From NCBI GenBank assembly GCA_000381565.1, contig KB906724.1, positions 3,184,674-3,248,673 of the forward strand: a DNA stretch of 64,000 nt, given 5' to 3'. The stretch comes from Oxalobacteraceae bacterium AB_14 (GTDB lineage: Bacteria; Pseudomonadota; Gammaproteobacteria; Burkholderiales; Burkholderiaceae_D). The notes beneath the pieces are model-generated. The model was not told the origin of the DNA. It ran no database searches and saw nothing but the letters and a program-made list of their open reading frames with translations. Every line of letters begins with the position of its first letter. Within the stretch, counting starts at the first letter, position 1. Both the position numbers and the translations under genes were made by a program. Shown piece by piece: positions 10,189 through 18,763 of this stretch.

Positions 10189-10264
10189 TGGTGCCGTCAC
10201 AAGGAATTGAACCTCGGACCCGCTGCTTACAAAGCAGCCGCTCTACCAACTGAGCTATGACGGC
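10189..10264 (-). tRNA. tRNA-Thr (anticodon UGU)
   Basis: On the minus strand a 76-base cloverleaf is complete: acceptor stem GCCGTCA/TGACGGC, D-loop AGCTCAGTTGGTAGAGC, anticodon stem GCTGC/GCAGC around TTTGTAA (anticodon TGT), T-arm GAGGTTCAATTCCTT, discriminator A and an encoded CCA. It stands alone, and no integrase or attachment duplication is seen beside it. The rest of 10088-10461 holds no other feature I can support. Confidence 0.97.
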
Positions 10265-10461
10265 GGATGACAATTAGCGCACAACACTGAACGCTCACAA
10301 CGCCAGCGCCAGGGCCAGTGCCCCTGGAGCTTGCTCAAGCAGCAGGCGCCGCTCAATGACTCAACAATACAGCGATCAACGGCCTTCTTATTGCGCAAAG
10401 TCACAACGGTCGCGGCGCGGCGCCAAACACCGCGCAAAACCCGGGCGGCCGGCAGCCAGAC

Positions 10462-11055
10462 CTACACCTGTGCATCGAGCCGGAGATGGAGGAATTCCCG
10501 CGCGCGCCAGATCCGGCTGCGCACCGTGCCGACCGGGCAGTGCATGTGGTGCGCGATGGCTTCGTAACTCAGGCCTTCGTCGCAACGCAGGGAGATCGCC
10601 CGCGCCAGATGGTCCGGCAACTCGCTGACCGCCTGCGACAGCAATTGCAACACCTGCTTGTCCATCAACGCCCGTTCCGGCGCGCTCCATGGTTCCGCGC
10701 CCTCGGTCCTGGGCGGGCGCCGCTCATCGTCGCGAAACTCGGTCGCGTTCAGGAAGATCTGGCTTTCCTTGTTGGCCACGGCGTTGCTGGCCGTATTCAG
10801 GGCGATCCGGAACAGCCAGGTATAAAAGCTGCACTCGCCGCGGAAGCCCGGCAGCGAGCGCAACACCCGCAGGAACGTCTCCTGCACCAGGTCTTCGGCC
10901 AGTTCATCGTGGCGCACCATCCTGAACACAAGCCGGTAGACCCGGCGGTAATATCTTTTGAAGAGCATGTCGAATGCACGCCCATCCCCCGCCATCGCCT
11001 CGCTCACCAGCACCAGATCGTGCAGGCTGCCGTCGCTCACCCTCTGCTTGCTCAT
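10462..11055 (-). CDS. ECF RNA polymerase sigma factor (RpoE-like)
   Basis: A 197-residue extracytoplasmic-function sigma factor. Region 2 is seen at residues 25-90 (YYRRVYRLVFRMVRHDELAEDLVQETFLRV), including the core-binding and -10 recognition helices. Region 4 at 140-190 (LSYEAIAHHMHCPVGTVRSRIWRAREFL) reads the -35. The start at 11055 follows GGAGGACCT. No anti-sigma gene is adjacent on either side, so how it is controlled cannot be seen here. It is divergent from the phasin-like gene. Confidence 0.93.
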   Translation of the reverse strand: MSKQRVSDGSLHDLVLVSEAMAGDGRAFDMLFKRYYRRVYRLVFRMVRHDELAEDLVQETFLRVLRSLPGFRGECSFYTWLFRIALNTASNAVANKESQIFLNATEFRDDERRPPRTEGAEPWSAPERALMDKQVLQLLSQAVSELPDHLARAISLRCDEGLSYEAIAHHMHCPVGTVRSRIWRAREFLHLRLDAQV

Positions 11056-11235
11056 AGGTCCTCCCGTCATTGCCGATGCCACCGGATATACCCGCCGCCG
11101 CCACCGGGGCGCTGGCAACAGAGAGCTCAATGTAAGGCACTCCCCGCTAAAAAAACGTGTGCTGAATCAGTTGCGCCGGTGCTGGCCTTCGCCGCCATCG
11201 GCGCCGGCGCCGGGCGCGCGGAAATCGGGCCGCGC

Positions 11236-11286
11236 TTGACGCACGTCAGGAACGCCGCCACGCCGGCCGCGGCTGCGGCGTACATT
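11236..11286 (+). promoter_or_regulatory. Predicted phasin-like gene promoter with FNR-like box 31 bases from the -10
   Basis: TTGAC-GCAC-GTCAG (11236-11249) is followed after exactly 31 bases by TACATT, then GA (11281-11288). The second phasin-like gene has TTGAT-GCAA-GTCAG, 31 bases and TACATTGA, nearly the same sequence at the same distance from its start codon. Confidence 0.65.
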
Positions 11287-11344
11287 GACGACTCATCCGG
11301 GACGCCGAGCGCGCCTCGTCCTTAACCCACGCAGGAGTGCCAGC

Positions 11345-11896
11345 ATGCCCCATACCACCCGTGTCAACCCCACCGTGCCGCCGCGCCGCAATGAACTCGG
11401 CGCCCAACTGGCCCGCTTTGAAACCCTTTGCCACCAGGGACTGGACGCCAGCGCCAAATTGAGCAAGCTGCATCTGCACTGCGGCCGCGACCTGCTGCAG
11501 CAGAACCTGCCGTGGGTCCGGCACTGGCTGCGCGCGGACAGCCCGGCGCAGCGCAGCGCGCTGACGGCCAGCCAGCACGCGCCGGACTTCTCCCCGCTGA
11601 CGGCCTACCTGTCGGCCGCCAACGCCGTCTCGACGGAATGGCTGTCGGCCTACCACACATGGGTCGATGCGGCGCTGAGCAACAGCGGCGAGCAATGGCT
11701 GCGCGCGCTGGCCGCGCCGACCGAGCGCCTGAGCAGCTGGAGCGGGCAAGCGATGAACGCGATGAGCCAGGCGTTCCCGCCCACCGCCAGCGGCGTGCCG
11801 GCCCGCGCGGCGGCAGCCAGGCACGGCGCCGCTGGCGACGGCATCGCGCCGCCGCAGCGCGGCGCCGCCAAATCGCACGCGGTGCCCGTGGCCTGA
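11345..11896 (+). CDS. Phasin-like protein
   Basis: A 183-residue mostly helical protein with the amphipathic pattern of phasins, which coat polyhydroxyalkanoate granules: residues 15-60 (ARFETLCHQGLDASAKLSKLHLH) and 85-145. The C-terminal 40 residues are Ala/Pro/Gly rich. A relative is at 45907-46419; they share the order of a helical N-terminus, a middle segment with a YLSAANAVS / YIADVASIS-type stretch, and W at the end of the following helix. No synthase or depolymerase gene is nearby. The start follows CAGGAGTG. The promoter is the shared FNR-like type, so expression at low oxygen is plausible. The family assignment is moderate. Confidence 0.65.
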   Translation: MPHTTRVNPTVPPRRNELGAQLARFETLCHQGLDASAKLSKLHLHCGRDLLQQNLPWVRHWLRADSPAQRSALTASQHAPDFSPLTAYLSAANAVSTEWLSAYHTWVDAALSNSGEQWLRALAAPTERLSSWSGQAMNAMSQAFPPTASGVPARAAAARHGAAGDGIAPPQRGAAKSHAVPVA

Positions 11897-11974
11897 GCGC
11901 GCCATCGACCCCGCACCATCCCCTGGGCGTGCGTGGCTGACGCGCCGCCTTGTGTTCCGGCCAGGAGGCCTCCG

Positions 11975-12916
11975 ATGACGACCGCCGCAACGCCCCTGGC
12001 CGCCAGCGCGCCACAGGCGATGGACCATCCCGGCCCGCCCTGGCGCGCGACCGCGCGCCGCATCGCCGGCGCCAGCGCGGCCGGCGCCGCCGCGCGGCCG
12101 CTGCTGCGCGCCGAACCTGGCAACAGCCTGCTGACAGCCCTGCTAAGCGCCAGGCTGGACAAGCTGGCGTCGGGCATCGAACGCATCGATCTGCGCGCCG
12201 GCGCGCTGCTGCACCTGCCCGGCGACGCCTTGTCCCATGTGTATTTCCCGCTGACCGCCATCATCTCGTCGCAACATCTGCTGGGCGACGGATGCGAGGC
12301 CGAGGTCAGCTCCATCGGCAACGAGGGCGTGGCCGGACTGGGCGCCTGCCTGGCCGCCGACGGCGCCTGCGCGCGCCAGCTGGTGGTCAGCGCCGGCGGC
12401 CAGGCCTGCCGCGTGCCGCTGTCGACCGTGCGGCGCGCGCTGCAACGGCCGGGACCGGCGCTGGGCGCGATGCTGCGCTACGCGCAAAGCGAGCTGATCC
12501 AGACTGGCCAGCTCAGCGCCTGCAACTGCCACCACGGCACCATGCAGCGCGCCTGCCGCTGGCTGTTGTACCTGCACGCGCGCCGGCCCGCCGGCGTGAT
12601 CGACATCACCCACGATGCGCTGGCCGGCATGCTCGGCGTGCGGCGCGAAAGCGTCACCGAAGTGATACGCCGGCTGCGCGAGATGGACGTGCTGCGCAGC
12701 GGCCGCGGCTGGCTGGCGGTGGACGACGCGGCGGCGCTGCAGCGCAATGCCTGCGAATGCTACGCGCTGCTGCGCGACGAGCTGGCCCGGCTGCGCGCCG
12801 ACCTGCAGCGCTATGCCAGCGCGCCGGCCTACCGCTATCGCGCCGCGCTGCTGGCGCCGGCCAGCCGGAGCGGCCGCACTAGCCTGTCGCCAGCGCACTT
12901 TCTATTCCCGCGCTGA
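11975..12916 (+). CDS. Crp/Fnr-family regulator without iron-sulfur cysteines
   Basis: A 313-residue protein. The N-terminal 45 residues are Ala/Pro rich. A divergent cyclic-nucleotide-like domain follows (residues 60-185, with LPGDALSHVYFPLTAIIS, SIGNEGVAGL). A winged helix then ends in ITHDALAGMLGVRRESVTEVIRRL. None of the FNR cluster cysteines is present, and the recognition helix lacks the SR pair (S-V-T-E), so it should not read a standard FNR box. This subtype often responds to unknown signals. The start follows CCAGGAGGCC. The 3' end overlaps the convergent tandem glycosyltransferase gene by 38 bases. Confidence 0.85.
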   Translation: MTTAATPLAASAPQAMDHPGPPWRATARRIAGASAAGAAARPLLRAEPGNSLLTALLSARLDKLASGIERIDLRAGALLHLPGDALSHVYFPLTAIISSQHLLGDGCEAEVSSIGNEGVAGLGACLAADGACARQLVVSAGGQACRVPLSTVRRALQRPGPALGAMLRYAQSELIQTGQLSACNCHHGTMQRACRWLLYLHARRPAGVIDITHDALAGMLGVRRESVTEVIRRLREMDVLRSGRGWLAVDDAAALQRNACECYALLRDELARLRADLQRYASAPAYRYRAALLAPASRSGRTSLSPAHFLFPR

Positions 12917-15122
12917 GGCGCTCGGCCATATCGTCGACGGTGTAGCTGGCCGCGCTGGCCTGGGCCGCCCGCGCCAGCGCCGCCATCTGCGCCGGCGCGC
13001 GCAGCGCCCCGATGATGGCGTCGGCATAGCTGTCGAGGTCATTGGCGGTCATCACGCCGTTGACGCCCGATTCCAGATAGGCGATCTCGGGCGAATGCAT
13101 GCCGCAATCGGTGGTGAACATCGGCTTGCCGCTGCAAAACGAATCGAGGATGCCCAGCCCGACCAGGCCAGGATTGAGGATCAGGTCCGACACCCCCAAC
13201 GCCAGCGCCTTGTCATGCCCATGCAGCGTGCCCAGCCCGCGCACCCAGTGGTGTTCGGCGACGGCGGCATCGACCAGCGCTTGTTCCGGCCCGGCGCCGA
13301 CGATCAGCAGCTGGAAGCCGGGGATGCTGCGCCGCACGGCCTGCGCCGCGGCCAGCAGGAACGCCAGCCGCTTCTCCAGGTACAGCGAACCGAGGAACAG
13401 GCCCACCGGCCCCGGCTCCAGCCCCAGCCCGGCGCGGTAGGCCGCGATCTGCTCCGCGTCGACCGCGCGGCACAGCGCCACCAGGTCGGTGGTGTCGACC
13501 GCGTTGCGCACCACGGTCGTGCGTTCGGCCGGAAAGCCGGCGGCGGCGATCAGGCCGGCGCTGAGGTCGGTATACGCATACCACCAGTCGGCGCGGCCGA
13601 TGCTCCAGCGCTTGAAGCGCTCCTTCCAGCCCTGCGGGTGCGCCGACTGCAGATTGGCGCCGTGGCCCCAGAAGCCCAGGCGCCGCGGGCGGCGGATCAA
13701 CATCAGCCACAGGTTGTACAGGATCTTGTTTTCGTGCATGACGATGACCAGGTCGGCGGCGCGCGCGTAGCGGCCATACGGCTGCCAGCACAGCCGCTCC
13801 CCGAGAAAATAACGGGTCGGTATCGACACGCTCCAGCTCAGGAAATCTTCGTTGCGCTTGAGCTTTTCGGCCGGCGTGCCCTCGCCCACCAGCAGTTGCA
13901 GGGCGATGCCGCGCTCGGCCAGCCGCAGCCGCAGCTGTTCATAGAAGCCGACCCGGTAGTGCAGCAGCTGGCGCTCGACGATCAGCACCTGCGGCGCCGA
14001 GCGGTAGGCCTCCGGCCGCGCCACCTGCATGCGCCGCCGCTGCGCCGCGCGCAGGCAGGCCTGGCGCAGGCCTTCGGCCGCATGGCCGTAGGTGTAGGGC
14101 GCGACCAGCGCGCGGCCGCGCTCGCCGAAGCGGCGGCACAGCGCCGGATCGGCCAGCAGCGCCTGCGCGCGCTCGGTCCACAAGTCCAGCTGCAGCGCAC
14201 AGACATAGCCGTTCTCGCCATCGCGCACCAGTTCGCCGGCGGCGCCCACGTGCGGCGAGACCAGCACCGGCAGGCCGGCCGCGCAGGCCTCGTTGATCAC
14301 CACCCCCCACGGGTCCCAGCGGGTCGGACAGACGAACACCCTGGCGTCGCGGTAGCAGTCCGGCAGCGCGCGCTGCTGCAGGAAACCGGTGAAGCGGGCG
14401 TCGACCAGGCCGGGGAACAGCGCCGCCGTCGCCTGCAGCGCCGCCAGCCGGCTGCCGCTGCCGACGAACAGGATGCGCACCCGCCGCTGCAGGCGGCGCG
14501 CCAGCGCCAGCGCCAGCGCCAGCGCGAAGTCCGGATCCTTGACCGGTTCCAGGCGGCCGCAAAACAGCAGGTCGAACTTGGGGTCGGGATCCGACTCGGC
14601 AAAGGCGGCGTTGTCGACGCACAGGCAGGAGGTGAAGCGCTGCGCGTGCGAGGCCCCATAGCGGTCATACAGCGCCTGGCCGCCGGCGCCGGCGGCGACG
14701 AAGGCGTCGCTGCGCGCCAGCACGTATCGGCGCACCAGCCGGTGCAGCGGGCCCAGGCGGCGCTCGGAGTCGTCGGTGCCGTCGGTCATCGGCACATGGG
14801 CGATGCGGTGCCGGCGCGCATACGCGAACGCCAGCAGGTGGGTCGGATTGTAGCCGTCGGTGACCACCACGTCGGGCGCGTAGTCGCGCAGCACGCGCAG
14901 CACGTCGACGTTGCAGTGGATGTAGCGGCCGCGCCAGGTCAGGAAGCGGCGCCGCAGCACGGTCAGTTCACAGGCGGGCGGCGGGCAGTCCCACAGGCGG
15001 TTCGGCTCGGTCGTGGCGCAGGCGATGACGTGCAGCTCGACATCGGGCAGCGCGGCCAGCGCGGAGAACACCGGCGTGCGGTACGGCGCCAGTAAATTGG
15101 TGACGATGGCGATCTTCAGCAT
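12879..15122 (-). CDS. Tandem GT-B glycosyltransferase: two domains in one protein
   Basis: A 747-residue protein holding two glycosyltransferase-4-like units. Unit 1 (residues 1-385) starts with KIAIVTNLLAPYRTPVF and has LLFCGRLEPVKDP and RWDPWGVVINEACAAGLPVL, the nucleotide-sugar region of GT4. Unit 2 (about 395-747) begins PQVLIVERQLLHYRVGFYEQL and has GLFLGSLYLEKRL and LVGLGILDSFCSGKPMF. It is divergent from the wza-like gene, so it probably adds sugars to the same polymer as the operon beside it. The start at 15122 has CGAAAGGAT upstream. Two catalytic units may add consecutive sugars; alternatively one half may be inactive. Donor and acceptor cannot be read from the sequence. Confidence 0.85.
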   Translation of the reverse strand: MLKIAIVTNLLAPYRTPVFSALAALPDVELHVIACATTEPNRLWDCPPPACELTVLRRRFLTWRGRYIHCNVDVLRVLRDYAPDVVVTDGYNPTHLLAFAYARRHRIAHVPMTDGTDDSERRLGPLHRLVRRYVLARSDAFVAAGAGGQALYDRYGASHAQRFTSCLCVDNAAFAESDPDPKFDLLFCGRLEPVKDPDFALALALALARRLQRRVRILFVGSGSRLAALQATAALFPGLVDARFTGFLQQRALPDCYRDARVFVCPTRWDPWGVVINEACAAGLPVLVSPHVGAAGELVRDGENGYVCALQLDLWTERAQALLADPALCRRFGERGRALVAPYTYGHAAEGLRQACLRAAQRRRMQVARPEAYRSAPQVLIVERQLLHYRVGFYEQLRLRLAERGIALQLLVGEGTPAEKLKRNEDFLSWSVSIPTRYFLGERLCWQPYGRYARAADLVIVMHENKILYNLWLMLIRRPRRLGFWGHGANLQSAHPQGWKERFKRWSIGRADWWYAYTDLSAGLIAAAGFPAERTTVVRNAVDTTDLVALCRAVDAEQIAAYRAGLGLEPGPVGLFLGSLYLEKRLAFLLAAAQAVRRSIPGFQLLIVGAGPEQALVDAAVAEHHWVRGLGTLHGHDKALALGVSDLILNPGLVGLGILDSFCSGKPMFTTDCGMHSPEIAYLESGVNGVMTANDLDSYADAIIGALRAPAQMAALARAAQASAASYTVDDMAERLSAGIESALATG

Positions 15123-15260
15123 ACGATCCTTTCGGTAGGGGCAGATGACAACGGGGAACAGGTCACCGCCATTTAAACCTCTGGCGCGCGCCGGCAATTG
15201 CTTACTGTCACAAAGTGCGGCGATCGCGGCGCGCCGCCACGGCTGTGCACGGTTTGGCCA

Positions 15261-15296
15261 TTGTCGGGACCCGAAGTGACATTCGACAAGGTCCCG
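15261..15296. promoter_or_regulatory. Overlapping inverted repeats upstream of the exopolysaccharide operon
   Basis: TTGTCG (15261-15266) pairs with CGACAA (15284-15289), and CGGGACC (15265-15271) pairs with GGTCCCG (15290-15296). The element sits 48 bases before the wza-like start in the divergent promoter region. It could be an operator or a leader hairpin. No binding protein can be assigned. Confidence 0.4.
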
Positions 15297-15343
15297 CCGG
15301 GCCCGCACCTTAACCTGATTCAAACACCGAACCGGGGAATCCT

Positions 15344-16444
15344 ATGCACCTCCTTCTGCAGCGCCTGCCACGGCGCGCCGTTCTGCTCATCATCACGCCA
15401 GCCTTGCTGGCCTTGGCCTCCTGCGCCACGCAACGCGACGGCGGCGCCGCGCTGGCGCCGACCGCCGTGATGATCACGCCCGCCCTGATCAGCGCCCAAA
15501 AGCTGCTGCTGCAGCAACGCAAGCAGGACATCGCGCCGTTGACCTTGGCGCCGCCGCCGTACACGATCGGCGCCGCCGACATCCTGTCGGTCGTGGTCTG
15601 GGGCCATCCCGAGCTGGCCAGCGCCGTGCTGAACACACCGAACCCGGCCATCGCCGGCGTCGAGAACGCCCCCGCCGCCGCGCCGGCGCAGGGCTTCGTG
15701 GTCAGCGATGACGGCACCATCCAGTTCCCCTACGCCGGCGACGTGCCGGTGGCCGGCTTGAGCGCGGCGCAGGCGCGCGACCTGCTGGCGCAGCGCCTGG
15801 CGCCGCTGTTCAGGGAGCCGCGCGTGACGCTGCGGGTGCAAGCCTTCCGCAGCCAGCGCATCTACGTCGACGGCGAAGTCAAGCTGCCCGGCGTGCAGCC
15901 GATCAACGACGTCGCGATGACGCTGACCGAGGCGATCAACCGCGCCGGCGGCGTCACGCCGGCCGGCGACCAGAGCCAGCTGTCGCTGCTGCGCCAGGGC
16001 CGGCGCTACCGCATCAACCTGCCGGCGCTGATCCAGCAGGGCATCGACCCGTCGCGCATCACGCTGCGCCACGGCGACATCCTGCGCGTGCAGCCGCTCG
16101 ACGAGAGCAAGGTGTTCGTCAGCGGCGAGGTGGTCACGCCGCGCGCGCTGGCCATGCACAACGGCCGGCTGTCGCTGAACGAGGCGATCGGCGAGTCCGG
16201 CGGCATCAATCCGCTCACCGGCGACGCCCGCCGCGTGTTTGTGGTGCGCCGCAACGGCGGCGCCGACGAGCTGTACCAGCTGGACGCGCGCGACACCGGC
16301 GCGCTGGCCATGGCCGAGGCGTTCGAGCTGCAGCCGCGCGATCTGGTGTACATCGACGCCACCGGGCTGGCCAACTGGCACCGCACGCTGAGCCTGTTGA
16401 TCCCCGGCGCGCTGACCTCGGCCGTCAGCGCCGGCAAGCAATGA
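15344..16444 (+). CDS. Outer-membrane polysaccharide export lipoprotein, Wza-like
   Basis: A 366-residue exopolysaccharide export protein. A signal peptide with a lipobox (LLALASCA, Cys near residue 28) gives a lipoprotein. The export signature YTIGAADILSVVVWGHPEL starts near residue 70, followed by the Poly_export domain and two SLBB-like units (SQRIYVDGEVKLPGVQPI; DESKVFVSGEVVTPRAL). Wza forms the octameric exit channel and works with the Wzc-like protein encoded next, 20 bases downstream. It is the first gene of the long plus-strand operon. Confidence 0.95.
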   Translation: MHLLLQRLPRRAVLLIITPALLALASCATQRDGGAALAPTAVMITPALISAQKLLLQQRKQDIAPLTLAPPPYTIGAADILSVVVWGHPELASAVLNTPNPAIAGVENAPAAAPAQGFVVSDDGTIQFPYAGDVPVAGLSAAQARDLLAQRLAPLFREPRVTLRVQAFRSQRIYVDGEVKLPGVQPINDVAMTLTEAINRAGGVTPAGDQSQLSLLRQGRRYRINLPALIQQGIDPSRITLRHGDILRVQPLDESKVFVSGEVVTPRALAMHNGRLSLNEAIGESGGINPLTGDARRVFVVRRNGGADELYQLDARDTGALAMAEAFELQPRDLVYIDATGLANWHRTLSLLIPGALTSAVSAGKQ

Positions 16445-16464
16445 TCCTTTGACGAGAGCCCACC

Positions 16465-18741
16465 ATGAACTCCACCTTTCCCACCGCGCCGCACGGCCTG
16501 CAGGGCGCACCGGCGCCGCAACCGGTGCAACTGCAGGCGGCAGCGCCGCTGCCCCATTATGAAGACGAGATCGAGCTGTCGAGCTATCTGTATCTGCTGA
16601 GCGACCAGCGCTGGCGCATCGCCGCCATCCTGTCGCTGTGCCTGCTGGTCGGCGCCCTGTACGCGATGCTGGCCGCGCCGGTCTACGAGGCGACCATGCT
16701 GATCCATGTGGAAGAGGGCCAGCCGAACAACAACACCAAGAACATGATCGGCGAAATCTCCGCCATGTTCGACGTCAAGGCCGCCGCCATCTCCGAGATG
16801 GAGCTGATCAAGTCGCGCATGGTGATCGCCAAGTCGGTCGACCACCTCGGCCTGTACATCGACGCGGCGCCGCGCTATTTCCCGCTGATCGGCGCCGCCC
16901 TGGCGCGCCAGCGCGTAGGCCTGTCGCAGCCCGGCCTGTTCGGCTACGGCGGCTACGCCTGGGGCGCCGAGGCGATCGACGTGGCCGACTTCTTCGTGCC
17001 GGAACCGTTGCAGAGCCTGCCGTTCGTGGTCACCGCCGCCGGCGCCGGCCGCTACCGGCTGCAGCTGGAGGGCCACGGCATCGACGTCAGCGGACAGGTC
17101 GGGCAGGCGCTGGCGCTGCAGCTGCCCGAGGGCAAGGTCTTGCTGCGCATCAAGCGCCTCGACGGCTTGCCGGGCGCCGAGTACAGTCTGCGCTACCTGC
17201 CCAAGCTGGCCGCCATCGAGCAGGTGCAAAAGGCGATGACGGTGGCCGAGATCGGCAAGCAGTCCGGCCTGATCAGCGTGACCATGAGCGGCACGGACGC
17301 CAAGGCGACCTTCGACACGCTGACCGAAATCGGCCTCGAATACGCGCGCCAGAACGTCACCCGCAAGCTGGAAGAGGCCGAGAAGTCGCTGGCCTTCCTG
17401 GAAAAGCAGCTGCCCGACATCAAGCAGCGGCTGGACCAGTCCGAAGCCGAGTTCTACCGCTTCCGCAACCTCAGCGGGACCGTCGACCTGCCCGAGGAAA
17501 GCAAGATCAGCCTGCAACAGCTGTCGGCCCACAAGGCGCGCCTGCTCGAGCTGCAGCAAAAGCGCGAAGACTTGCTGGCCAGCTTCACGCCGGCCCATCC
17601 GTCGGTGCAGGCGGTCGACCGCCAGCTGGCCGCGCTGGCGCGCGAGATCGGCAGCGGCAGCGCCCACATCCGCCAGTTGCCGATGCTGGAACAGGAACTG
17701 CTCAAGCGCAGCCGCGAGGTCAAGGTCAACACCGACCTGTACAGCGCGCTGCTGAACTCGGCGCAGCAGCTGCGCCTGGTCAAGGCGGGCAAGGTCAGCA
17801 ACGTGCGCGTCATCGATATGCCGATGCTGCCGGAAAAGCCGACCCGGCCGCAGCGCGGCGTCATCCTCGGCATCGCGCTGGGCGCCGGGCTGGCGCTGGC
17901 GCTGGCGGCGCTGGTGATCGAACGGTTGTTCAGCAAGGGCATCCAGACGCCGCGCCAGATCGAGCAACTGCTGGGGGCGCGGGTGGTCTACGCCAACGTG
18001 CCGCACAGCCTGGTGCAAGCACGCCTGCAGCGCCAGGCCGGCAAGGCCGGCGCCGAGGCCGGCTTGCCGCTGCTGGCCGCCCGCATGCCGGGCGACCCCG
18101 CGGTCGACAGCCTGCGCTGCCTGCGCGCCGCGCTGCAGGTGACGCTGACCCGCAGCCGCAACAATATCGTCCAGCTGTGCGGCGCCACGCCGGGCCTGGG
18201 CAAGTCCTTCATCTGCGCCAATTTCGCCGCCGTGCTGGCCTCCAGCGGCAAGCGCGTGCTGCTGATTGACGCCGACCTGCGCGCCGGCCACCTGCACCGC
18301 TATTTCGGGCTGGAGTGCGCCAGCGGACTCAGCGAAGTCATCAGCGGCGAGGCCGCGCTGGCGGCGGCCATCCGCGCCACGCCGATCGCCCAGCTCGACC
18401 TGCTGAGCACCGGCGCGCTGCCGCCCAATCCGTCCGAGTTCCTGCTGCACCCCAACCTGGCCGCGCTGCTGCTGGCCGCATCGGCCCACTACGACTGCGT
18501 GCTGATCGACGCCCCGCCGCTGCTGGCGGTGTCGGACGCGCTGGTGCTGGGCACCCATGCCGGCACGGTATTCCTGGTGGCGCGCGCCGGCGTCTCGACC
18601 GACGGCGAGCTCAACGATGCGATCAACCTGCTGAACCAGGCCGGCGTCGCGCCGCACGGCGTGATCTTCAACGACATGACCGTGCGCGGCCGCCTGCCGG
18701 CGCCGGCCGCCGGGCTGCCGCGCCTGTCCCATCTATCCTGA
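16465..18741 (+). CDS. Chain-length / tyrosine-kinase protein, Wzc-like, without C-terminal tyrosine cluster
   Basis: A 758-residue inner-membrane co-polymerase. The Wzz domain has its first membrane segment near residues 51-71. A long periplasmic coiled coil (about 290-460) is followed by the second segment at 466-488. The cytosolic BY-kinase domain has Walker A GATPGLGKS near 573, Walker A' LLIDADLR near 598 and Walker B VLIDAPP near 678. The C-terminus ends DMTVRGRLPAPAAGLPRLSHLS. It has no tyrosines, whereas Wzc proteins end in a cluster of tyrosines that are autophosphorylated. No Wzb-type phosphatase gene is in the locus. ATP binding is therefore expected, but tail phosphorylation is not. 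Confidence 0.93.
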   Translation: MNSTFPTAPHGLQGAPAPQPVQLQAAAPLPHYEDEIELSSYLYLLSDQRWRIAAILSLCLLVGALYAMLAAPVYEATMLIHVEEGQPNNNTKNMIGEISAMFDVKAAAISEMELIKSRMVIAKSVDHLGLYIDAAPRYFPLIGAALARQRVGLSQPGLFGYGGYAWGAEAIDVADFFVPEPLQSLPFVVTAAGAGRYRLQLEGHGIDVSGQVGQALALQLPEGKVLLRIKRLDGLPGAEYSLRYLPKLAAIEQVQKAMTVAEIGKQSGLISVTMSGTDAKATFDTLTEIGLEYARQNVTRKLEEAEKSLAFLEKQLPDIKQRLDQSEAEFYRFRNLSGTVDLPEESKISLQQLSAHKARLLELQQKREDLLASFTPAHPSVQAVDRQLAALAREIGSGSAHIRQLPMLEQELLKRSREVKVNTDLYSALLNSAQQLRLVKAGKVSNVRVIDMPMLPEKPTRPQRGVILGIALGAGLALALAALVIERLFSKGIQTPRQIEQLLGARVVYANVPHSLVQARLQRQAGKAGAEAGLPLLAARMPGDPAVDSLRCLRAALQVTLTRSRNNIVQLCGATPGLGKSFICANFAAVLASSGKRVLLIDADLRAGHLHRYFGLECASGLSEVISGEAALAAAIRATPIAQLDLLSTGALPPNPSEFLLHPNLAALLLAASAHYDCVLIDAPPLLAVSDALVLGTHAGTVFLVARAGVSTDGELNDAINLLNQAGVAPHGVIFNDMTVRGRLPAPAAGLPRLSHLS

Positions 18742-18763
18742 CACCGTTACCCAAAGGTCCGCC

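Noticed and set aside
10189..10264. tRNA-Thr as an integration site of a genomic island
   Set aside because: No integrase and no direct duplication of the tRNA end were found nearby.
12879..15323. Long plus-strand open frame opposite the tandem glycosyltransferase
   Set aside because: It is an antisense shadow in GC-rich DNA: Arg/Gln/Ala-rich, no domain, while the minus strand has clear glycosyltransferase motifs.
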